A program made the position numbers and the translations under genes. The notes under the pieces are model-generated. The model was not told where the DNA came from, searched no databases, and saw only the letters and a list, made by a program, of their open reading frames with translations. Below are positions 1 to 7,280 of a DNA stretch of 64,000 nt, one piece after another. Location: positions 1 to 64,000 of the forward strand of contig JAGOPK010000002.1 in assembly GCA_017992055.1 (NCBI GenBank), given 5' to 3'. This stretch comes from Burkholderiaceae bacterium (lineage in GTDB: Bacteria; Pseudomonadota; Gammaproteobacteria; Burkholderiales; Burkholderiaceae_C). The stretch's first letter is position 1; each line of letters starts with the position of its first letter.

Positions 1-25
1 TGAACCAGCGATTCTTCACGCCGGG

Positions 26-56
26 TTCAGGACCGCCTGAAAACCCATGCTATAGT
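26..56 (+). promoter_or_regulatory. Probable promoter of tRNA-Val
   Basis: A TATAGT hexamer at 51-56 lies 12 bases before the tRNA 5' end, and TTCAGG at 26-31 could be a weak -35 box with a 19-base spacer. The -10 box is convincing; the -35 box is a guess. Confidence 0.5.
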
Positions 57-68
57 GCGAGGCTCTGT

Positions 69-145
69 AGGCGCGTAGCTCAGCTGGTTAGAGCACCACC
101 TTGACATGGTGGGGGTCGTTGGTTCGAATCCAATCGCGCCTACCA
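69..145 (+). tRNA. tRNA-Val (GAC)
   Basis: The acceptor stem AGGCGCG (69-75) pairs with CGCGCCT (135-141), and ACCA is encoded at 142-145. The anticodon stem CCACC/GGTGG encloses loop TTGACAT with anticodon GAC at 103-105, so the tRNA reads Val GUC/GUU codons. The D-arm and T-arm are normal. The gene is the integration target of the following element: its 3' half, from position 99, is repeated at 22573-22619. The only difference is the T-loop base at 128 (A here, G in the distal copy), so the 3' half now in use was probably delivered by the element. Confidence 0.97.
99..145 (+). repeat. Left attachment site (att) in tRNA-Val
   Basis: These 47 bases, from the anticodon stem through CCA, recur at 22573-22619 in the same orientation with one mismatch. 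A direct repeat of a tRNA 3' half next to a tyrosine recombinase gene is the standard mark of site-specific integration. The tRNA stays functional because the element supplies the same 3' sequence. Confidence 0.93.
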
Positions 146-152
146 AATGCAT

Positions 153-187
153 AGCCCGACACGGATGATTTCGTGTCGGGCTTTTTG
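153..187 (+). terminator. Rho-independent terminator after tRNA-Val
   Basis: An 11-bp perfect stem (153-163 with 172-182) with an 8-base loop is followed by a T-rich tract. It lies just inside the element, so the island brings its own terminator for the tRNA transcript. The original chromosomal terminator is probably the one now at 22636-22670. Confidence 0.88.
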
Positions 188-203
188 TTTGGTCTTTGAT
201 CTG

Positions 204-217
204 TAAGTGCTTGATTT
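204..217 (+). repeat. Left arm-type repeat TAAGTGCTTGATTT
   Basis: This 14-base sequence recurs exactly at 22522-22535 near the other end of the element, in the same orientation. It lies 58 bases inside the left att site. Such paired repeats are typical integrase or Xis arm-binding sites; binding itself is inferred. Confidence 0.55.
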
Positions 218-333
218 GACTGGTGTTTTTGGCGTTCGTTCGCGGGCGTCGGAAGCGGCTGACATCTCGACGTTGCAGGCCTGGAACAGCTTGAGCGGCC
301 ACGCAAATTTATACGCGGCCATTTCTCCGACAC

Positions 334-345
334 TTTTCCGCCACT
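334..345 (+). repeat. Left arm-type repeat TTTTCCGCCACT
   Basis: This exact 12-base match to 22467-22478 lies between the left att site and the integrase gene. With the 204-217 repeat it forms a second pair shared by the two element ends. It may be an integrase arm site or an integrase operator. Confidence 0.5.
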
Positions 346-386
346 GCCCGTTTTGGCAACCAAGAAAGTGACAGGAGCAAGTTGGC

Positions 387-1445
387 ATGGCCAGCTACTA
401 CAAGCGCGGCGACTACCAGTGGGAAGCGCGCATCCGCCGCAAGGGCTACCCGATGCAGGCCCGCACCTTCGACACCAAAGCCGAGGCTCATGCCTGGGCA
501 GTGCAGGTCGAGGCCGAGATGCAGCGCGGCAGCTACATCGTCCGCAACGAGGCGGACCGCACAACGATGAAGGAGCTGATCGAGCGCTTCATCCGCGAGG
601 TCACGCCCTCGCATCGGGGCCAGGTGAAGGAGGCCGCCCGCCTTCGCAACACTGCCAAGCACAAGCTGTGGCAGACCTATGTCGCCAACCTGAAGGCAAC
701 CGATTTCGCCGCGTGGCGCGATGAGCGTCTGAAGCAGGTGGCGCCGGCCACCGTGCTGCGCGAGATGGGCGACCTGGCGCTGATCCTCAACCACGCCATG
801 AAGGAGTGGGGGATCGTCCTGCCCGTCAATCCGCTCAACCATGTCAAGCGGCCGAAAGTGTCGAACGCCCGCAGTCGCCGGCTGGCGGCCGGATCGGAGG
901 CGGGGGAGGGCACTGCGCCCACGCCGTCGGAGGAGGCGCGATTGCTGGCCGCCTGCACGCACGTCGATGGCGACCTGTCGAGCTGCCGCGTGAAGTGGCT
1001 GCGCCCGATGGTCGAGCTGGCCATCGAGACCGCGATGCGACGCGGCGAGCTGCTGCGCCTGGAATGGCAGCACATCGACCTGGACAAGGCCGTGGCCTAC
1101 CTGCCTGAGACCAAGAATGGCGATCCTCGATATGTGCCCCTGACCCCCAAAGCGGTAGCCATCTTGAGGGCCTGGCCCAAAGGCAGTGGGGCGCTGGTCT
1201 TCGGCACCACCGAGAACGCCTTCAAGCTGGCCTGGCAGCGTGCCGTGAAGAGGGCCAGGCTGCCGGACCTGCACTTTCATGACTTGCGGCACGAGGCGGC
1301 GTCACGGCTGGCGGAAAAGCTGTCCAATGTGCTGGAGCTGTCCAGCGTCACCGGTCACAAGGACCTGCGCATGTTGAAGCGCTACTACCACCCGAGGGCC
1401 GAGGATCTGGCGAAGAAGCTGGCGGCATCGGCGCTGGCAGATTGA
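387..1445 (+). CDS. int: Tyrosine recombinase (integrase)
   Basis: This 352-residue phage-type integrase inserts and, with a directionality factor, excises the element at tRNA-Val. Residues 1-55 resemble an N-terminal arm-binding domain rich in Arg and Tyr, about 60-150 is the SAM-like core-binding domain, and about 180-345 is the catalytic domain. Catalytic residues can be seen: R218 (RRGEL), K243, H298 and R301 in HDLR, H324 in GHK and the Tyr nucleophile near 333 in KRYYH. The gene reads away from the tRNA and starts 241 bases beyond it, as in most tRNA-integrated islands. An AGGAG stands upstream of the ATG with a rather long spacer. Length is normal for the family and no damage is seen, so the enzyme is probably active. 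Confidence 0.95.
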   Translation: MASYYKRGDYQWEARIRRKGYPMQARTFDTKAEAHAWAVQVEAEMQRGSYIVRNEADRTTMKELIERFIREVTPSHRGQVKEAARLRNTAKHKLWQTYVANLKATDFAAWRDERLKQVAPATVLREMGDLALILNHAMKEWGIVLPVNPLNHVKRPKVSNARSRRLAAGSEAGEGTAPTPSEEARLLAACTHVDGDLSSCRVKWLRPMVELAIETAMRRGELLRLEWQHIDLDKAVAYLPETKNGDPRYVPLTPKAVAILRAWPKGSGALVFGTTENAFKLAWQRAVKRARLPDLHFHDLRHEAASRLAEKLSNVLELSSVTGHKDLRMLKRYYHPRAEDLAKKLAASALAD

Positions 1446-1528
1446 AGAGACAAGCCTGCCCGTACTCGGCGTGTCGTCGTCACCACGGTCTCAAAGTTAT
1501 ACAACGGCCCTCGCAATAGGATGCCGTC

Positions 1529-2029
1529 GTGGCCAATCAGAGCGCTCAAGACACCCTCGGGGGTCGGCCACTCCCCGAACAACTTTCAGAGGACTGGATG
1601 AACTCGTTTGACAACGATTCTGCTGACCTTGAGCGCGTGGATATCCATGCGGCGCTGCGTCAGTTCGTTGAAGACCTTCCCGCCGAGAAGGTGCAGTTGC
1701 TCTGCATGAACGGCTCGATCTGGGCGCGACCACTGTTCTTGGAGGCGCAGGAGAAGGCTGCCCCTGCGTTTATTGCTGCTGGGCGAGCGGGCGACGTGGC
1801 GGTGCGCCGATGGGCAGCGTCCGAGGGGCTCGTCCTCTTGTGCGACTTCAACGGACTGGCGGAGGCTTTCGTCGACGATGACGAAGAAGCAGATCGACTT
1901 GCCGTCCGCTTCAGCACTGAATCCGGGCGAGCTGAATTGCTCGCTTGCGTGGATCGGGACTTCGGTGGCGACCTCGATGGATTCCTCGCCAGGCTGCCAG
2001 AGCCACTGCAGGAGCTGCTGCGCGGCTAG
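1529..2029 (+). CDS. Hypothetical acidic protein
   Basis: I do not recognise this family. From a GTG at 1529 the protein is 166 residues. An internal ATG at 1598, preceded by AGAGGA, would give 143 residues and may be the better start. The sequence is acidic, soluble and mostly helical in appearance, with an Asp/Glu run (DDDEEADR) in the middle and no signal peptide or TM segment. It follows the integrase by 83 bases on the same strand and converges with the long minus-strand defence block. Cargo genes next to integrases in islands are often regulatory or anti-defence, but nothing in the sequence indicates a function. Confidence 0.6.
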   Translation: MANQSAQDTLGGRPLPEQLSEDWMNSFDNDSADLERVDIHAALRQFVEDLPAEKVQLLCMNGSIWARPLFLEAQEKAAPAFIAAGRAGDVAVRRWAASEGLVLLCDFNGLAEAFVDDDEEADRLAVRFSTESGRAELLACVDRDFGGDLDGFLARLPEPLQELLRG

Positions 2030-2062
2030 GGTAAGGCCATGTCGCGGAGGTAGGGCTCGCTG

Positions 2063-2311
2063 TCACGCTTTCGCGATGGGCTCTGGCGGATCGATGTCCA
2101 TTAGTCGGGCGAACAACCGGGCCTCCTGGTGGGTGTGACCGAAGTAGCGGCGCTGGTTGCCGCAGCCCCAGCAACTGCAGGGTTTGGCCGTGGTGACAGC
2201 CATGCCGAGCGATCGTGCATCACCACTCAGGTCCCGGCCGAAGCGATGACGGCGGACGCCTTGCAGTCGTTCACGGTGGTGGCGCCTGAGCGCTCTGCTC
2301 GCAGTTTTCAT
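2063..2311 (-). CDS. Small Cys-motif protein (PCSCWxCGN family)
   Basis: This 82-residue basic protein has an Arg/His-rich first half (RRHHRERLQGVRRHRFGRD) and the signature CSCWGCGNQRRYFG followed by a charged helix. The arrangement matches a widespread family of tiny uncharacterised bacterial proteins with a CSCWMCGNPRK motif, often found in mobile DNA; the C-x-C-x-x-C pattern may bind a metal. I chose ATG 2311 because GAGGT stands six bases upstream; a GTG at 2314 is directly in front. It is the last gene of the minus-strand block, 24 bases after the PD-(D/E)XK gene. Function unknown; family recognition is from memory of the motif. Confidence 0.7.
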   Translation of the reverse strand: MKTASRALRRHHRERLQGVRRHRFGRDLSGDARSLGMAVTTAKPCSCWGCGNQRRYFGHTHQEARLFARLMDIDPPEPIAKA

Positions 2312-2335
2312 CACGCTACCTCGTGGGCAGGAGGG

Positions 2336-3208
2336 TCAGCCGGCCTTGCCGAAACTTGCCCTCGCTCGCTTGGCCAACTCGATCATGGCTTCACGGCCCT
2401 GATCCTTCAGGTTGGCGTCGATCCGCACACGATACTGCCGGAACTGGGCATCGTAGGCCAGCTTCACCAGGCCGGCCTCGTCCAGCTCCGCGTCCACTTC
2501 CTCGGACCGTTCCAGACGGAAGGACACGATGACGTGAGCCTTCTTCGGGACGAAGGAGACGAAGTTGAAGGCGGCCCCGTCGATCACCAAGCCGACATAG
2601 TGCTTGTTGTACTTCAAGGCCGCGCTCGGCTCCACGGCCTTGACGACCTTGTTCAGCAGGTCATCGGTCAAGGCGAGCGTCGCCTTCGATGCCTTGGCCT
2701 CCCAATACGGCCGGTCCCGTGCCTCAGCAACGGGCTCGTCCTCATCCACCAGGCCGAGGTTCACCTCGTCGAGCACCTTCACGAACGTCAGCGCGACCTC
2801 GTCGCCGACCTGGTAGGCAGTCATCTTCAGCGCGATCAGCGGGATGTGGCCGTTGAACAGGTGGATGACATTGAGGAAGCGCGACGTGATCTCCTCGGCC
2901 ACGATCACTGCCGTGTGCTCGTACTGCGGGTACCGCCGACGTTCAACATCCCAGTACTCGATGGTTCGGATCAGATGGCTCTCATCCGTGGCGCCGAGCT
3001 GGATTTCCACCTCGTACCGCTTGAGGGTTTCGGTGTCGTACAGCAGCAGGTCGAGGCGCCCCGCGCCTGGTTGCCGCCGCTCGATGTCCTTCACTTCCAC
3101 GTCGCCGAGACCGAGCAGGGTCGGGTCGGCCGCGATCTGCTCCTGCACCCACTTCTCGTTGAGCTTGGGGTGCCGCTTGAGGCTGATGGCTTCGAGCTTC
3201 TTGATCAT
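2336..3208 (-). CDS. PD-(D/E)XK nuclease-like protein
   Basis: This 290-residue protein has an N-terminal region with GRLDLLL (D53) followed by RYEVEIQLG (E66/E68 and Q70), which fits the D...ExK/Q core of a restriction-endonuclease fold as in NucS or DUF91-type proteins. The rest is alpha/beta with a stretch KHYVGLVIDGAAFNFVSF and a conserved-looking C-terminal helical tail. No TM or signal is present. It lies 49 bases after the 454-residue nuclease-like gene and 24 bases before the Cys-motif gene, so the three are probably cotranscribed. A role in cleaving invading DNA is inferred from fold and context only. Confidence 0.75.
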   Translation of the reverse strand: MIKKLEAISLKRHPKLNEKWVQEQIAADPTLLGLGDVEVKDIERRQPGAGRLDLLLYDTETLKRYEVEIQLGATDESHLIRTIEYWDVERRRYPQYEHTAVIVAEEITSRFLNVIHLFNGHIPLIALKMTAYQVGDEVALTFVKVLDEVNLGLVDEDEPVAEARDRPYWEAKASKATLALTDDLLNKVVKAVEPSAALKYNKHYVGLVIDGAAFNFVSFVPKKAHVIVSFRLERSEEVDAELDEAGLVKLAYDAQFRQYRVRIDANLKDQGREAMIELAKRARASFGKAG

Positions 3209-3257
3209 GCTGAATTCTTCTCCCTGTCGGTCTTGATACTGTGTGCGTTTGCGCCGG

Positions 3258-4622
3258 TCAGGCTTCGCCCGGCTCCATCAACCGGCGCAGATTGCGAGGA
3301 TCGATGTCAGCGAACTCGAACTCGATCCAGTCGTCGTCAGCTTCGCGATCCTTGATGACCCGCGCGCTGGACAGGCAATGACCCCGAGCGATCAGCCTGG
3401 CAATGTGCTCTGCTGCGAAGTCGTTTCGCTTCGCAAAGTCGGCATGGCTGGTACGGCCCGCCAGCAGGTCCTGAAAGGCGAGCATGGAGAGCTTGACGCG
3501 GTGCCCTGACAGCTCGCCGCCGCCTTCATGGTCGGTCCAGGTACTCTCGTTCTTGGCGTTCATTGGAGCCCTCAGAATCTTGGGAACATCGGTGGCGATG
3601 GCATCCACCAGCGCCTGAAGCGCCTCGTCAGACAGTGGGTATCTGGCAGTTCCCTGGTTCTTCACGATGGTGATCTTCAGATTTCGCGACCGCTGGCTGC
3701 CGAACTGGCCCAGCTTGTCCTCAACCGTCAGGATCAAGACGGCGTTGATCGTGGTGGACTGTTGCGGAGCACCCTTCTCAATGATCCAGGGTCCGTTCGG
3801 ACCGGGCAAGCCCAGCGTTGGCCTGCCTGAAATGAAGTCGAACACAGCGTGCGCTGCACTGTCAGGAGACCAGCGGCGCTGCAATTGCTCCCGCAACATG
3901 CGGCAGTCCGCGTCGCACAGGATCACGACCGAGGGCAGTTGAAGGCTCGACGATTTGACTTGCTTCGCCTTGCCCCAGAGCTTCTTGAGCAATCGCCTCC
4001 GATTGTGGTCATTGAAGCCGCGAGCTGAGTAGCCTGCGGTGGACCCACTGGAGTACCGGGCGCCGGGCCGAAACACAACGGTTGTCAGTGCACCTTCGAC
4101 GCGATGCTCAAGTGTCCGAGTCTGGTCAGGCTCCTTGGCGATGGCGGCGATGAACTCGCGTACCTTCTCCCCGCGCATGAACTGGTGCAACTGGGACCGT
4201 GGTGGCAGACCAGCGGTTGGCAGGCCACGATCACCAACCGGCCAGGCCGTGTGCACGTCAAATGCACCCACTGGGTGGCCGGTCAGCCGCAATACTGCTC
4301 GATAAAACAGCATGCCGAGAGCATCGTCTGCGAAGCGCTCTTCGAGATCCTCGTCATTGAGCGCCGTGACCTCGACCACGATGGGCGAGTGGCCCGACGG
4401 CGTAAAGATCGCATCGGGTACGCCCGGCTGATCGGGCGGAGCCAAGTCAAGTGAGCCCCGGCGGGCCATCTGGCTCAGGGAGAACAGCTCCCACTCCGCC
4501 GCGAGCGCTTTATGGCCTCCACGCGTCAGACGCCCCACCAAGTCGGCCTGGCATCGCGCCCGTGCCTGCTCGGGCAAGGCCCGGAACATGCCAGCCAACG
4601 TGCGATTGCTGAAGATCGGCAC
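3258..4622 (-). CDS. Uncharacterised protein with PD-(D/E)XK-like motif
   Basis: This 454-residue soluble protein starts at a GTG with AAGGAAGG about 11 bases upstream. Near residues 68-86 it reads GVPDAIF, then IVVEVTAL, a PD...ExT pattern that could be a divergent nuclease core, though the usual K/Q is replaced. The middle has a hydrophobic strand LPSVVILCDADC typical of a Rossmann-like sheet, and later VLILTVEDKL. The C-terminus (LLAGRTSHADFAKRNDFAAEHIARLI) looks like a helical DNA-binding segment. It sits 36 bases after the exported-protein gene. I do not recognise the family; nuclease activity is inference. Confidence 0.72.
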   Translation of the reverse strand: MPIFSNRTLAGMFRALPEQARARCQADLVGRLTRGGHKALAAEWELFSLSQMARRGSLDLAPPDQPGVPDAIFTPSGHSPIVVEVTALNDEDLEERFADDALGMLFYRAVLRLTGHPVGAFDVHTAWPVGDRGLPTAGLPPRSQLHQFMRGEKVREFIAAIAKEPDQTRTLEHRVEGALTTVVFRPGARYSSGSTAGYSARGFNDHNRRRLLKKLWGKAKQVKSSSLQLPSVVILCDADCRMLREQLQRRWSPDSAAHAVFDFISGRPTLGLPGPNGPWIIEKGAPQQSTTINAVLILTVEDKLGQFGSQRSRNLKITIVKNQGTARYPLSDEALQALVDAIATDVPKILRAPMNAKNESTWTDHEGGGELSGHRVKLSMLAFQDLLAGRTSHADFAKRNDFAAEHIARLIARGHCLSSARVIKDREADDDWIEFEFADIDPRNLRRLMEPGEA

Positions 4623-4658
4623 CGAGTGGGTTCCCTTCCTTGCGATCCAGGTTGCCGG

Positions 4659-5363
4659 TCAGCGCTGCGCCAGCTCGATCTTGAGCGTGACATCCCGGTA
4701 GACGTAGCTCTTCTCGGTCCGGGCTGCCCACTTCGAGAAGCTGATCGTGGCGGTCCAGGGCGCAGCATCTCGGCGGCACTCGAAGCGCCCCAGCCACTTC
4801 CATCTAACCGCGTTCTCAAGGGCGTCCGCAACCAACGCATCGGGCGCTTGCTGCAGCGCCGCGATGAAGGCCTTCGCGACATCGGCCGCGACGCTCTGCT
4901 CGCCGGCCTTCACGAAGTCACGCATACCGGCTTCCGTGGGCGGGGCGCTGGCTGCGGCGCCAGCCAGTGAGTTTCCGGACGCCAGGGGCTGCCCCCGTTC
5001 GCTGCGTGCCGGTGGTAAACCCAGATAGGCCCACTCGCCACCTTGGCGGCTGCACAGCTCGGAGAGTTCCTTCGACTTGAGGCCGAGGCCCTCCATCTGG
5101 CCTCGGTGGATGAATGCCGGCGACATGTAGGTGGACACGCGCATCGGCACTGTGGAGTTAACGGCATCGCGACCAAGCTGGAAACCATCGATCTTCCAGG
5201 CTTGCTGGACAAACGAGGCGAGAGACTCCGGCTTCGCTGCGCTGCTGTCGTTGGCGAAGGCCGTTCCGTGCATGCAGATCAGCGCGGCGACCACGGCCGA
5301 CGTGCCGACCGCGAAGGCGCGCTGCAAACGCGCGGCGTTGTTCAAATGATTGATGGCTGGCAT
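4659..5363 (-). CDS. Exported protein of unknown function
   Basis: The 234-residue protein begins with a Sec signal peptide: a basic N-region, the hydrophobic run FAVGTSAVVAALICM and a likely AFA cleavage site near residue 37. The mature part has no TM segment. It contains a Cys pair (C104 region and the later FECRRD) that could form a disulfide, and an Ala/Ser/Pro linker around 130-145. The gene starts only four bases after the CD-NTase stop codon, which implies cotranscription and probably coordinated expression. A periplasmic product in a nucleotide-signalling defence operon is unusual; it may be an accessory or simply cargo. Family not recognised. Confidence 0.75.
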   Translation of the reverse strand: MPAINHLNNAARLQRAFAVGTSAVVAALICMHGTAFANDSSAAKPESLASFVQQAWKIDGFQLGRDAVNSTVPMRVSTYMSPAFIHRGQMEGLGLKSKELSELCSRQGGEWAYLGLPPARSERGQPLASGNSLAGAAASAPPTEAGMRDFVKAGEQSVAADVAKAFIAALQQAPDALVADALENAVRWKWLGRFECRRDAAPWTATISFSKWAARTEKSYVYRDVTLKIELAQR

Positions 5364-5367
5364 GGCT

Positions 5368-6144
5368 TCAGAGGCGGAAGAGCTTCTTGATCTCGGCTTC
5401 GGCCTTGAGCGTCAAGCCCTCGGCCTCGTATCGCTTGGTGTTTTGGACGATGACCTTGGCACGTGTGATCTCGTTGTTGACCCGCTGGGTGTACGAGAAA
5501 TTGGTGCTCAGGGCATCGATCACCGCGAAGAAGTAGTCCCGCTGGTTGTTCAGGAACCAGAAAGTCAGGCCGCAGACCCACTTCTCCATCTCGAAGGAAG
5601 GGAAGACGTAGCCGCTGGCCGCGCTCCAGAATTTGAACTGGCGGATCGTCGGCTTGATCAGCGAGCGGTGCTCTTTGTTTCTGGCTTCCAGCGTCGCGTT
5701 GAAGTCGTTAGGACTGGTTGTCTGCCAGCCGCCCGCGCCGTTCGGGATCTGCAATTCGCCGAACCAGTTTGTGGTGGCCGGTACCAGATCGAACTTGATG
5801 TGGTTCAGCTCCAGGACGATGGTCGGCTGCGACTGGTAAATCTCGGAGGTGCCGTAGCGCCGTTCGACGAAGGACCGCAGGCGGTTCAGATACGTCTGCG
5901 GCGTGGCGCTGGCGTCGTTGAACACGATCATGTAGTCGATGTCGGACTGCTCATCCATCGATCGCGGCAGGATGGTGCCGCGCGTGGACGACCCGAACCG
6001 GAAGTGCTGCTTGATGACGCCGGCTTCGAAGTGCAGGCCGAGTCGGCTCTGCAGCGTGCTCACCGAGGTATTGATGGACTGTTGCTCGGTGCCGGACAGC
6101 ACCGCACTGCTGGCCAGGTCGGTCAGAAAGCTCAGGACGGACAT
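5368..6144 (-). CDS. CD-NTase-like nucleotidyltransferase (SMODS family)
   Basis: The 258-residue protein has the polymerase-beta-type core of cGAS/DncV-like enzymes: GSSTRGT at 51-57, the metal pair D68-I-D70, and a third acidic residue D119 in IKFDLVP. These are the residues needed to make cyclic or linear nucleotide second messengers. C-terminal helices (PTIRQFKFW, KWVCGLTFWFLNNQRDYF) fit the helical OAS-type lid, but the protein is short for the family. The preceding gene, three bases away, encodes a SLATT two-TM protein, the known effector partner, so the pair reads as a CBASS-like abortive-infection system. The exact nucleotide product cannot be told. Confidence 0.88.
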   Translation of the reverse strand: MSVLSFLTDLASSAVLSGTEQQSINTSVSTLQSRLGLHFEAGVIKQHFRFGSSTRGTILPRSMDEQSDIDYMIVFNDASATPQTYLNRLRSFVERRYGTSEIYQSQPTIVLELNHIKFDLVPATTNWFGELQIPNGAGGWQTTSPNDFNATLEARNKEHRSLIKPTIRQFKFWSAASGYVFPSFEMEKWVCGLTFWFLNNQRDYFFAVIDALSTNFSYTQRVNNEITRAKVIVQNTKRYEAEGLTLKAEAEIKKLFRL

Positions 6145-6147
6145 TGC

Positions 6148-6678
6148 TCAAGCCCCCTGATCGACTTTGTGCCTAGCTTCGCCCTCCTCGATGCCCTTGC
6201 GGGCAGCGACGAACGCACGCCGAGGGATGCTGGGGCTCTTCTGGTTCAGCTCGTTCCTGGCTGCCGAGAGTGCCCTGAGCTTGTCGGGCAGCTCGGCCAA
6301 GCGATCAAGCTGCAGCAAGTCGATCTCCCGGAAGAAGCGCGCCTCGTTGCGGAGGGCCAGGAACTGTCCCGCTGCGGCACGATGCAATGCCGCCCGCTCA
6401 TTAGGTTTCAGGAAGGTCATCAGGCCGGTCAACAGGGAGGCGAGCAAGGTCATCGCCGTGGCCCACTCGGGATAGCTCTTGATCAGCGATGCGCCCGCGA
6501 TCGCGCCCAGCACGGTGGCCGGCACGCCCAGCCAGTAGTTGCGCCGGACCCAGGTGTCTTCCGCGTTGAAGTGCCCCTTGCTGGAGTAGGTAGCGTCTTC
6601 TTCGAGCCGTTCCGCCTCGCGCCGAAGCGCCTCGATCGTCGCGGCGTCGGTGTCGTTGCCGCCCTTGGTGTCCGTCAT
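6148..6678 (-). CDS. SLATT two-TM effector protein
   Basis: The 176-residue protein has an N-terminal charged coiled helix (residues 12-30), two TM helices at about 48-66 and 72-90 with a short Lys/Pro turn between, then a conserved cytoplasmic helical part (KPNERAALHRAAAGQFLALRNEARFF). This is the SLATT layout (SMODS- and SLOG-associated two-TM effector). Such proteins are thought to form pores or damage the membrane when a CD-NTase product binds. I chose ATG 6678 because AGGGAAG lies seven bases upstream; a GTG at 6828 overlapping vsr would add 50 low-complexity residues. It precedes the CD-NTase gene by three bases. Confidence 0.88.
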   Translation of the reverse strand: MTDTKGGNDTDAATIEALRREAERLEEDATYSSKGHFNAEDTWVRRNYWLGVPATVLGAIAGASLIKSYPEWATAMTLLASLLTGLMTFLKPNERAALHRAAAGQFLALRNEARFFREIDLLQLDRLAELPDKLRALSAARNELNQKSPSIPRRAFVAARKGIEEGEARHKVDQGA

Positions 6679-6824
6679 CTCATCTTCCCTGATGTGTTGT
6701 TGATCTGTCGCATCAGCGTCCCGTCTTCGCGGGTGGGCTGTCGGCCTCGGATTCCAGTCGCCGCCAAGTCGGCACAGCCATGTTGTGGCGCCCTGATGCT
6801 GGTGTTGAGGAGTCCATGGCAGGC

Positions 6825-7280
6825 TCACGTTCCAGCAATTTCAACCAACCCTGGGGCAGGCCTACGGATGGAGCATTCGCATTGTTCGACCACTTGCTCT
6901 GCACCAAGCCGTTTCGGTCCCCGCAACGCACATTCCCAGACCACCAGCACATGCCAACCCGCAGACACTAGTTCGTGGATGGCCCGGCGATCACGCTCAC
7001 CGTTTGCTGCAAGCTTGGCACTCCAAAACAACTGACGCGTAGACGGCAGTTTGGACAGGCTGCAGCCGTGCGCGTGCCAGAAGCAGCCGTGAACAAAGAG
7101 AGCTGTCTTGTACTTCGGAAATACAAGATCGGGTCGACCCGGGAGTTCCCGGTCGTGCAGGCGATAGCGCAAGCCTCGGGCATGCAGGCCACGTCGCAGC
7201 ACAAGCTCAGGTTTGGTGTCCTTGCCCTTAATGCGGCTCATGTTGCGTCGCCGCTGTTCAGGGGTGAGCACGTCAACCAT
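6825..7280 (-). CDS. vsr: Very short patch repair endonuclease Vsr
   Basis: The 151-residue protein matches Vsr along its whole length. Catalytic D51 lies in GRPDLVF, and H64 and H69 lie in FVHGCFWHAHGC, with structural zinc-type Cys/His residues. Vsr nicks 5' of the T in T:G mismatches that arise when 5-methylcytosine deaminates, protecting sites methylated by a C5 methyltransferase. That fits the cotranscribed C5 methyltransferase three genes upstream. The start codon directly follows the stop of the DUF2357 gene. Vsr genes travel with C5 methyltransferases in many restriction-modification loci. Confidence 0.95.
   Translation of the reverse strand: MVDVLTPEQRRRNMSRIKGKDTKPELVLRRGLHARGLRYRLHDRELPGRPDLVFPKYKTALFVHGCFWHAHGCSLSKLPSTRQLFWSAKLAANGERDRRAIHELVSAGWHVLVVWECALRGPKRLGAEQVVEQCECSIRRPAPGLVEIAGT

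Noticed and set aside
6678-6828. N-terminal extension of the SLATT protein from GTG 6828
   Set aside because: It overlaps vsr by four bases, but the added 50 residues are low-complexity and an in-frame ATG at 6678 has a proper ribosome-binding site.
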